Source: Patellaria atrata CBS 101060
Lineage: Eukaryota > Ascomycota > Dothideomycetes > Patellariales > Patellariaceae
Assembly (NCBI GenBank): GCA_010093705.1
Contig: MU006097.1
Span: 205,587 to 269,586 of the forward strand
DNA length: 64,000 nucleotides
Direction: 5' to 3'
A program made the position numbers and the translations under genes. Position 1 is the first letter of the stretch, and every line of letters starts with the position of its first letter. Under the pieces are notes generated by a model that did not search any database, was not told the DNA's origin, and saw only the letters and a program-made list of their open reading frames with translations. Positions 46,606-56,200 of this stretch are shown here, one piece after another.

Positions 46606-48936
46606 CTAGTGTATTGCGAAGTCTTCTTCAACCACATCTTTCATCTTCATCGCCTCACCATACATCAGTCCATGGACGTACGCCGGGCCAATCAACTTAT
46701 AACGCCCATTGACAGATGGCCGTAAAACGTAGGGAGTCCTCCCTCCGTACAAGATGCAGATCAAGTCTCCTGGTTTGGCTGGATCGGGAACCCATCCCAA
46801 TCTATGTTCGACCGTACAGCAGAACCTTTTTCGTCGACTTTCTGCCCAATAAGTTACCATGATTCGCCATCTGTGCTCCTCCTTCTCCGATAATTGTTGT
46901 GGGAGAGGACCTGCGTGAGGAACATTGGTACCCCAGCGCATAATCAGCGATACCTGTTGACCCGGATTGTCATCCTCAGATACAATCCTCTTACCATTGC
47001 GCAGGCTATCAACAAAGTGGAGATGTTCGTCAACCATCCATTTTGCCCATCGTGGAGCAGGCTCACCCTCCACTAACTTATTGCATAGCAATGTCCGCCA
47101 AAACTCTTCGTGACGTTCTCGAGACATGATGCCTGTGCCCCTCGCAGCAACCTCCTTGCAACTTTCAATGAACGTTACTTCTTTCATCATGTGGAATGGA
47201 GTTGTGGGTTTTATATGTCTTCGAGCAAGTTGCAGGGCCGGTACGAGCCCATCCAGATACTGAGGTGCTATTTTCTCGCTGTACTTCCAAAACTCAAGCA
47301 TTTTTTCTTTTTCCTTTTGAGTGACACCAGCTTCTAGACTTCTAGCGTAGTTCATGAAGCATTCCAGAAGGGTCAATTGATAATATGATACAGCGAGAAG
47401 ATCCACTTTGTCAATCACAAACCCCTTTACGGAAATAGTATTCTCATCTGTTTCGGAGATAGTATATTGGGGCCTTGCACCGCCGGATGCTCGATGATTG
47501 GGGTTAGGGGGGGTGATGTCTCTTTTCCCCCCCACATCTGTCCAATCTGGTATCCAAGAGGGAAGTGAGAGCGTCGAAAACACTTTATAATCCCTTACAC
47601 TAGAGAAGATGTCCAAACTATTGGTTTGCTTGATACACCAAAGTGCGAAACGCCTAAAGACTTGCTCGACAGACTCATCATACCTCGGGCTAACATCTCG
47701 GTCATCTGCCGACACATCACTTGCCAGTCCCAACAACCCGTAAATCTTATCCCTTGGATTTGTGCAGTTTCTAATGTTATTAACCCTTACTAGGTTAAAA
47801 AGGCTTGCGTGAGAGGGAATTGGGGAGAAACGCCGCATACCCAGTTCTTTAATCGCCCAGACCTCGTCCAAGGGAAATCTGCTCGATAGATTGATCATTT
47901 TCCCTATTGGACTTGCTATAACCTGGGTGTAGAATTCCGAAACCGGCACTAATATCTTGTTGAAGGGTATGACGATATCGCCGCATACAAAATCAGCATT
48001 TTGTGCTCGAATATACTCCTGTGTCGTCCAGATCCTGGAGAACCACGGGAGATTCAATAACCATGCCAACTTATCGCAGTCCAGTTCTTCCAGTTCCTTC
48101 ATATACTTTCTAGGAATCGGTGGCAGAGAATTCAGCCTCGCCCGTCGTTTGAAGTACGTTGACGGATCACTCGAGTAGTCTCTAATGTTCCTTTTAAAGA
48201 AGCTATCCAGCTTTCGCAGCACTTTGAGGGCCTCCTCGAGTTTCGGATGCCTTGGCCCCAACCAAATGAGCACCTTGTCTGCCTGAGAATAAATTGCACC
48301 CATGAGAGGCACCTGTACGTTCTTCTCTTGGAGATCGGCCTGGTTTATGCAGACAGCATCTGCCCACAGTACACGCTCAGATTTCTCATCTCGAAGCTGC
48401 TGTAAAGCCTTATGTAGGTTGGGAGTAATGGAAATAGTTCCTCCCGAGCAAAAGATTTTCTCAGTGACGTTGGGATCTCCCCAGACGTAGGAAATAGCTT
48501 CATAATGGGGCTTGGAGCTCAGCGTTACATGTTTGAGATAGCAGCGAACAGATTCATCCTCGCGGCCGGGCTCTAAGACAAGGACTCTGATCTCATTAGG
48601 ATTTTCCAATGGTCGATATTCATACTGTGGGTCGTCCTGATCTGCGAATCTCAGATATGCAAAAACTGACGTCCCAATAACAGCGATGAGGGCGACGGGA
48701 AGGCGCCATCTATTGTGTTGTTTTGGAGTTGGATCTTCATGATCAGCTCCCTCTGAAGTTACTTTTGTGCGAATGCTCTGTAGCTGAGGCCGATCGACTC
48801 TCGCTGGTCTTCTACGGAGACCGCGAGTTAACCGGATCCTGTCGGATCGAGCAACGACAAAAGGTTGACATCGATATAATCTTGCTTCACGCAGAATACC
48901 ATTGGAAGTGGACCGTACAGTAAGGAGCGAAGACAT
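46606..48936 (-). CDS. HET-domain protein with N-terminal membrane segment
   Basis: Heterokaryon-incompatibility (HET, PF06985-type) protein of 776 residues, single exon. Residues 1-60 are rich in Arg with almost no acidic residues (RLYRCQPFVVARSDRIRLTRG), resembling a mitochondrial presequence. A hydrophobic span lies at about 79-97 (LPVALIAVIGTSVFAYLRF). The HET domain follows, with its three signature regions: HYEAISYVWGDP near 145, VLWADAVCINQADLQEKNVQVPLMGAIYSQADKVLIWLG at 189-227, and NPRDKIYGLLGLA near 395. The C-terminus carries the segment common in this class, PGDLICILYGGRTPYVLRP...YVHGLMYGEAM. HET domains trigger cell death in non-self recognition when activated; the organelle-anchoring suggestion is inference. 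It is head-to-head with the DUF2235 gene. Confidence 0.92.
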   Translation of the reverse strand: MSSLLTVRSTSNGILREARLYRCQPFVVARSDRIRLTRGLRRRPARVDRPQLQSIRTKVTSEGADHEDPTPKQHNRWRLPVALIAVIGTSVFAYLRFADQDDPQYEYRPLENPNEIRVLVLEPGREDESVRCYLKHVTLSSKPHYEAISYVWGDPNVTEKIFCSGGTISITPNLHKALQQLRDEKSERVLWADAVCINQADLQEKNVQVPLMGAIYSQADKVLIWLGPRHPKLEEALKVLRKLDSFFKRNIRDYSSDPSTYFKRRARLNSLPPIPRKYMKELEELDCDKLAWLLNLPWFSRIWTTQEYIRAQNADFVCGDIVIPFNKILVPVSEFYTQVIASPIGKMINLSSRFPLDEVWAIKELGMRRFSPIPSHASLFNLVRVNNIRNCTNPRDKIYGLLGLASDVSADDRDVSPRYDESVEQVFRRFALWCIKQTNSLDIFSSVRDYKVFSTLSLPSWIPDWTDVGGKRDITPPNPNHRASGGARPQYTISETDENTISVKGFVIDKVDLLAVSYYQLTLLECFMNYARSLEAGVTQKEKEKMLEFWKYSEKIAPQYLDGLVPALQLARRHIKPTTPFHMMKEVTFIESCKEVAARGTGIMSRERHEEFWRTLLCNKLVEGEPAPRWAKWMVDEHLHFVDSLRNGKRIVSEDDNPGQQVSLIMRWGTNVPHAGPLPQQLSEKEEHRWRIMVTYWAESRRKRFCCTVEHRLGWVPDPAKPGDLICILYGGRTPYVLRPSVNGRYKLIGPAYVHGLMYGEAMKMKDVVEEDFAIH

Positions 48937-49503
48937 CTCTCATATCAGGGCTCAAGAATGACAGAATGGCATTTACATGTTACAATAGCGCCATTCAACA
49001 TACTTTCCCACATGAATCTCCAGCTATAGTGGAGTAGCTGAAGGTGGGGTACTTGCATGGCATACTCAGAGTCATCTAGACTTTGCAGTGCTGGTGAGTG
49101 GCTAGCTGAGTAGCTGATAACTGCACGAGCTGCTGTCGATGCAGTTTCGATGGTTTTAAATATTGCTATTCGCTACTATTTCTAGCCTATGGTGGCTTGC
49201 ATACAGGCGAGAATAACCATCCATTCTCGGACTGCTACTTTCGCTTTCAGCCAGCCTTCCCTACTCTAACCGTCATAGTGAGCGGCCCGCAGCCGTAGAT
49301 CTCCACATGGGGAGCCTCGAACTTTTCCAGTAGCATAGGCGATGCCGAAGATACGTGCTCGAAGTGGGTTGAGGTACTGTATATATTTCAATCATGTCTC
49401 TCGGAATGCGTGGAATGTATTTCCATTCTATCCTCAATTCTTTCTCTGTATTTCTTAAATTCAGTATTTTTAATCTCAGTATACTTAGTCCTTGATATCA
49501 AAT
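48937..49503. promoter_or_regulatory. Divergent HET/DUF2235 intergenic region
   Basis: 567 bp between opposing start codons. It holds several GTAGCTGA/GAGTAGCTG-like short motifs near 49030-49110. There is no coding content. It may be a shared control region for the two genes. Confidence 0.45.
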
Positions 49504-51291
49504 ATGGCATCCGCTTTCTACGACAAAGTGGCTATCTCGTCAGAGGTCAAGCCACAGCCAAAGAGAATCATCATATGCTGCGACGGGACATGGCAGAGCG
49601 CAGTCTCTCTCGATCCCAGCCAAGGTTGTCCTTCCAATGTAGCCAGAATAAGCCGAATTATTGCAAAAGCAGGTGTTGATCAATCAGGGAAGGAGTGGCA
49701 GCAAGTCGTCTACTACGATGCTGGTGTTGGATCTGGTGCTATCACAGAGTATGAGAAGAAGAGACAAGGTGCGTGTATACACTGGTTCATGACCGAGAGC
49801 CTCAAAGCAAACCTTTGTATTATCCGTTACACCACTGACCTTTTCCAGGTGGTCTCGGTATCGGTCTGCTAGAAAACGTAATTGAAGCGTACAACTTCAT
49901 CGTCAACAATTACAGTCCCGGAGACCAGCTGTTCTTCTTCGGTTTCTCTCGTGGAGCATATACCGTTCGTGCTGCCGCTGGCCTCGTTATCGAGCTTGGA
50001 GTAATCAAGCCATCATGTATGCGCCGATTCCTCGAGATGTACAGCCACTACATCAAGGCCGAGAAGTTCGAAGAGGGTTTCAGCAAATATTCCGAATGGC
50101 AGACGTTCACAAGCAAATATCCCGTTTATATCGAACGGGCCGAAGCGGTCACCATCCAAGCTATCGGCGTTTTCGATACGGTGGGCGCTCTAGGTGTACC
50201 AGACGTGGGACATATATTTAGGAAAGACAATTCCCGGCTGAGGAAAGCGTACCAGTTTCACAACACGAACCTATCGGACAGTTAGTACTCCTCTTTATCC
50301 GTGTCAACGTTCGAAACGCTAAAATACAATAGATATCCTCCACGCCTATCAAGCCCTGGCTCTTGATGAACGCCGCGAGCCCTTCGAGCCTTCGATCTGG
50401 AAACTGAAGTCCGGAGCCAAGACCAAGCTCTGCCAGTGCTGGTTCCCCGGTGCACACGTTAACGTCGGCGGCGGTAGCTCCGACAACGCGGATGAGGCGA
50501 ATCCAAAGGGCGACCGAGAACAACTCGCCTCGATCAGTTACGCATGGATGCTCGACCGAGTACGCCCTCACTTAGCCTTTGACGAAGCCGCTCTCGAAAT
50601 CCAGAAAGTGGAGATCAGGGCGAATGCACAGCCGCCCCCGGTCAAGGTAGAAGAGAAAAAGAGCGAGGGCTGGTTCTGGGATAGCTATAACTACGTGAAG
50701 GATACTGTGGTTGGAGGGACGAAGAAAGCGGCCGAATATATTCCATACGGTATGGGGCAGATCGACGACAGCCATACCTTTTTGTACGATGTCATGGGGA
50801 ACCCGAAGGATAGAGATGCCAACGTTATCAACGCGAAACAGATCAAGAAGAGAATGGCTATTGAAGAAGGCAAGTTGGATAGTAATACGAAGGACGACTT
50901 CGACGGCGAGTACACCGTCGAGCGCGTCCATCCGAGTGTGTTCTTCAGACAAGTGTATGAGAGGGAGCAAGCGGAAAAGGCCGGGAAAAAGGGCAAGGAT
51001 GTGAAGTACTATGAGCCTGCAGCCATGAGAGGATGGGAGAGGATCTATGTGAAGGGTGACTCTGGAAGAGACTTTAAGGCGCGGAATGGGTTCAAGTGGG
51101 TTAAGTATGAGAAGGATAAGAATGGGAAGATCGTGAAGGATAAGCAGGGGAAGGACAAGATCGTCAATTTCATGTGGGAGTTTGAGATTGGACATATGCC
51201 GGAAGCTAAGAGCGTGGAGAAGTTCTTGATCGATCAGAGTTGGACTGAGAGTGTACATAATGAGGTCCAGAAGGGGTGGAGAGATTCCTAA
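49504..51291 (+). CDS. DUF2235 (Tle1-like) alpha/beta-hydrolase
   Basis: Predicted hydrolase of the DUF2235/PF09994 family, whose best-studied bacterial relatives are type VI secretion phospholipases (Tle1). Three exons, 49504-49768, 49849-50280 and 50333-51291, encode 551 residues. The family start KRIIICCDGTWQ is at about residue 20, VVYYDAGVGSG near 68, and the nucleophile elbow GFSRGAYTVR near 120 (a GxSxG-type serine). The catalytic Asp context IGVFDTVGALGVP and the late His context CQCWFPGAHVNVGGG complete the expected triad order. The last 220 residues are lysine-rich and charged, with no recognised domain. No signal peptide or membrane span. The fungal role of these proteins is unknown. 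The location beside HET genes is suggestive but not proof of a shared function. Confidence 0.9.
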
Positions 51292-51724
51292 GGGGGACTG
51301 TCGGGTTTTGATATTGGTGGAGTACAGTGGACTTGAAGGAGACTGACAAACCTCGCTGTCCCAGATTTAGGATGGAGTAACGGGTGTTGTTATATTTTTG
51401 GATAGAATAATTGAATGGATTGTGGTGTTTCCCCATGCTCAAATTACTTGAAAATAACTGAACTGTGAGGTGCTGAAAAGCCATACGAGATGCCACACAT
51501 AGCTTGAGAAAATGGATAAGTGAAACCACACCATACCCACAATTCTTCTTGTGGACAAAATATCGACTGTGATCCTGCTATCCTTTACGGTAGGACTTAT
51601 GTAACTTTCCCCTATCTCGCTCCCCTGCCCTGCCCCACTTTGTATGCACGCTATACTTCAGTCCTTTCCCGGCACCGCTATTTGATAGTTATAAATTATT
51701 TTACACGTCGACAATTTTATCGAA
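51292..51724. other. Spacer between DUF2235 gene and tRNA
   Basis: DUF2235 3' untranslated region plus tRNA upstream sequence, T/C-rich near 51600-51660. No other feature. Confidence 0.5.
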
Positions 51725-51810
51725 GCCCGCTTAGCTCAGTGGTAGATGCGCTCCACTAGTAATTCATTACTGTTATGGAGAGGTCACTGGTTCAACTCCA
51801 GTAGTGGGCA
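51725..51810 (+). tRNA. tRNA-Thr (anticodon AGT) with 13-nt intron
   Basis: The acceptor stem GCCCGCT pairs with AGTGGGC (one G-U), with discriminator A at 51810. The anticodon stem CTCCA/TGGAG encloses loop CTAGTAA interrupted by a 13-nt intron after the base 3' of the anticodon. The T arm is ACTGG-TTCAACT-CCAGT. The A box (TAGCTCAGTGG) and B box (GGTTCAACTCC) fit Pol III consensus, and a TTTT terminator lies about 15 nt downstream. Oddity: the 3' side of the D stem reads GATGC where GAGC would pair with GCTC, so one extra base bulges the stem. It may still fold, but it could be a decaying copy. Confidence 0.9.
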
Positions 51811-53219
51811 AAAGGAAGTTAAATTTTGTTGTTCGAACCTCTGTCTTTTTTTGGTTTGTAGGCTCTAGAATTTTCTTTTTGTGAAACGAGAGTATGAAAA
51901 ATTTGATCGGCCGGCTTGGCCTTTTAGGGATTAGATAAGTAAAGTTAGTGTTATACTTTATTTAGCTGCCTTCTTCTCAGCTCCTCAATTACTCTCCAAA
52001 AGATTGATTATTCCTGTTTTGAAAATGGCTGGTATATGTGAAGTGTTGATTTACGGACTTTACGATTAATAGTTCCTTCATTTGGGAGACATTGCTATGT
52101 GAGCAGATCGTGTAGTTTGCATTTCTAGCCTCAAGAAACTAACGATAATACTCCATACTGGTACACTGGTACAGCTGTTTTCCTGCGGGAACTAGAATCA
52201 TCAAAAGACAATCCAAGAGAGCGATTTTGGACACCAAATCACGGTATGTATACCTTTTGCTACTCTCCAGCATCACTCGACTCCTTCGCAGGAAACCAGA
52301 CCACAGCCGCTATTGATATTCCGCTTTTCACTCGTCCGCAACGTATGCAACCGCGCTCGGGTTTCTACATCAAACATTATTTAGCTCTCAAACGATGGGA
52401 AGGGGCGGCTGAATTGGATGAACGTCCTAGGTCAGATCGATAGTTTGATTGTAAGAGCTAGGGATATGGAGCGGTCCCGCGGATACATACTTACCCAAGG
52501 AAGACCGAAGATGAGCGATTGGTATCCGGCTTTTGGTGGTATCGAGCAGTGCGCGTTCTTTCCCAGAGTGTTCGTAACTCTCTCTTTCGCTGAAGTCTGG
52601 CTATCTGCATACTGCCTGCTAGCCGATATTGCGAGAGTCTGGTTTTGGCATTGCAGTATAAGGGATATTCATAATCTTGGATGCTGCGCTTAATCGGTAA
52701 GGGCTAGATGGTTGACTTTCAGATATCCAGTGGGAACTATCTAGAGGTAAGATTGTGGGGAGAAAGTTCTCTTGTCAGAAGACAGAAAAGACAGTCTAGG
52801 CGAAAAGTGATGGTTCCTTTCTCTTCAATTCTCTGGAGACTCTTCAGTTGGCACAAGGGTAATATTTTGCGTTTTGACTCATTTTCCTAGACAGTCTCAA
52901 GAGGATCATTATGCAAATGTATAATGAATGCTATTTCATAAGACATTGACCGTGATAAAAAGCGTAGCATTCACAACTCTTATTCTATACTATACCTCTC
53001 CTAGCATTCGGCTAAAATACCCGAGCGAGAATTCTTGATCCCCCTGCCAGGGTAGGACATACTTCATGGGGAATCCGACAAGGAGTAAGGTTCCATCTGA
53101 TCTGTCCATTCAAATCAAATGTCACGTGAATTCGTGCCCCATGCGTATAAAATTCCCCCCACCATTTCTACCACCTTTATCATCATTTCTTCAAACACTA
53201 ATACCTCTATTATCTTCTA
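51811..53219. other. A/T-rich region between tRNA and Helitron
   Basis: 1.4 kb with only short, unrelated open frames. The Helitron's left end should lie in the last few hundred bases, but no convincing 5'-TC terminus could be fixed. Confidence 0.4.
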
Positions 53220-56200
53220 CCTTTATCTTCGTTATGGGCTTCAGCTGCTGCGCCTCCACCTCCTCCTCCACCTACTGGAGGCTCTCGAATTCCAACGGGC
53301 GTTCCACTTGAAGATCCGTCGTTTTGCTCTCAGTGCGGCAATCTGAAAGATGCCACCGTCGATAAGTTCAAAAACGGTCGTTAGATGGCAACCTGCTCTC
53401 GCTGTCGTCCTACTAAGTAGTTGTCAACTGTAAGTAGTTCTAGGCCCTGGGGTGTTGTGGTCAGCGGTGGGAGGGGGTTCCGGGGGTCTCCCCCGATTTT
53501 TGAAATCACTACTAATTTGATTTTTAGAAACGTAAAGCTGTTGGTCAACTAGAAGGTCAAACTCCACGCTATCTACAGCCTACCAATGCTTCGATTGGGC
53601 GTTCCGCCACTGCTACTTCTCGCTCTGTGATACCTCAGTTCTTTCCACGCGGCCAGCGTAGTCAAGATACGCTTGCTGGAGCAACTGCTCACCGTCAATA
53701 GGTACAAATATCTCGCGAGCATTGAGCCCAACGTCATCGTGGTAAAGAGCCTTCGCCAACTCCTCCGATACGACAATTGATGCCCTCAACTCCGACATGA
53801 TTCTCAACCTCAACAGCGGCACCGGCAACGTCTCCATCGATAACATCGAATTAAGCCCTACAGTCTTTCGACGGCCGTCATTACCTTCTTACCGTGGCCG
53901 AGATCTTACTCGTAGAGCATCCGTCTCTTCCACACGTTCGACATCTCGCCCTGTAAACCCAACGGCTTCGCAATACTTCATCTGCGACGATTGCAACCTA
54001 GCTCGTGGGGATAGTCGTCGAATCGCTCCGGAAGCGGAACTTTGCTATAACGATAACCGCTATACCCCTATAGCCGAGCAACACAAATATTGCGTAGTCG
54101 GTAAACATGAACTTCCGCGGCCGGAGTTTGACGAATCTCAAGTTGAACACCCAGCTTGCAACACCTGTCGTCTCGGATCGAGTAGTCAAGGCCCGTTATC
54201 TTTACCATCGTCTCAACCGGTTACTCGTGCTTGTCCACTTGCCATCAATCTTACCGCCTCTGATCTAACCTTACGGCCTGGTTCACCAACTGCTATGTCT
54301 GATCCGGCTCTTCGTGATGCTGATTGGCAACATATCCAGGCTTTCCATACCGAGCTTGCACGAGATAGACTAGAAGAGTGTAGTCGATGCTCTGAACGTT
54401 GGTTTGATATGGGTCTCCACGAATCTGTCTTTAGCTCTTGCCATCGTTCTGATCGTTCGAAGCAAGCTCACGAGCCCTTTCTCTTTACGAGTGACAACCA
54501 CGCCGATCCTGGTGATGTTGATCCAGATCTCCCCGAGCTTACTCAAGTCGAAGAGATGTTGATAGCCCGTGTGCATACGTTTATCGAAGTTCGACAGCAT
54601 AGGGGCGCTCAATATAAATATACAGGACATATCTGCAACTCTCTATGCGATACAAACAAGGTTTACAATAAACTTTCCCTTTTGTCACAAGATTTAGATA
54701 TCATTGTCCTCCGTCCGTCAAACTTTGATCAGATTCCGCGTATCCAGCGTCAATTCCGTAGAGATTACCGCGTTCGGCGGGATTTAGTAGCTAAATGGCT
54801 GGATTACTTGTGGCGAAATCACCCTGGCTATCGTGATATCACTGTCGATGGTGAAGCCCTATCTCAACTTCCGGAAGATGGCTTTGTCGACGACCAGTTG
54901 ATAGTCTAGCAACTCGAAGCTGAGGGCTCTGATACCGACAATACGGATGAAGCTGACCCCCTTCCAGAGAGCGTCGCAATTCCGGATCTGGTAGCTGAGA
55001 ACAACGAGATTACCAAGCTTCATCGACAGATCCAAGGCCGTCAACCGGAACAGTTACCAGCTCTTACAATGCCTTCGTACCGCGCCACCCCAATCTCCGA
55101 ATTCAATAGAAGTCAACAACTACTTAGTATTGCTTTTCCAACCCTCTTTCCTCGCGGTGAAGCTGAATTTGTTACTCCACGTATTCGATCAATTGAATAT
55201 TCGGAGTTTGTAAGGCATCCACTACTTTGTAAAGATGGTCGTTTCGCTCGACATCCACGCTTCCGGTATGTTGTTTTCAACACTATTATGAGAAAGCAGG
55301 TGAATATTCGCGCTGACTTCTTCGTTCGGAAGCTCTCACCTCGAGATCTTACACTTGAAGATCTCCGCCGTGCTTTCCAAGATGACTCCGTTGAAGCCCA
55401 AGCTACTGTCGATTCCGTAACCCGTTATTCTGGATCGTTACGAGGAACTCGCCCATTTTGGGTGGTAAAGATCGCCAGTTAGAAGCAACTGTCCATCAAC
55501 TTGGTTGCCCGAATCTATTCATCACGCTCTCGGCGGCTGATTACCATTGGGACTCTCTAATGAAGCATATGCCTCGCTACAACGAGTGGCTCGATGGTAG
55601 CCCTGACCAGCCTATTCGGATTGCGCGAGAGCTAGTCAGAGATAACCCAATGATTGTAGCTTACTACTTCTATCGGCGCTTTGGCGCTTTTAAGAAGAAC
55701 GTGTTGCAGCCAAAGTTCAACATAATTGACACCTGGGACTGGTTCGAGTGGCAAGCTCAAGGTAGTACGTATAGCCATGGCGTCTATTGGTGCGATGGAC
55801 CACTAGAGCCTGAAGTTAGTGGTAATACCAGCGAGGAGGTTCGTGATGCTTTTGCGAACTTCTGGGGCATCCATATCTCTGCTATTAACCCCGAGCCCTA
55901 CCGTTGGCGCTAGTAAGGTTCAGGTGGTATTGGAACTCGACAACGACCGTTCGATGAGCGTTCAGCACTCTCGCTCTCTACTAACGAGTTAACAAACTCC
56001 TTCGAACTCCTGTCGGATGTCGTCAACCGGCTTCAATCTCATAACCATGATAAGGGCTATTGCTTACGGAAGAGCAGGTTGACAGGCGAATAAGAGTGCC
56101 GATTTGAATTCCCCAAGCAGCATCGAGATACCCCTACAGTTCTCCCCGAGTCTGGAAAGAGCTGGTCGAAATTCAGACCGGTCCGTAACAACGCGATGCT

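Noticed and set aside
50572-51258. 228-codon minus-strand frame
   Set aside because: It lies antisense to the conserved DUF2235 exon; leucine-rich shadow composition, no family.
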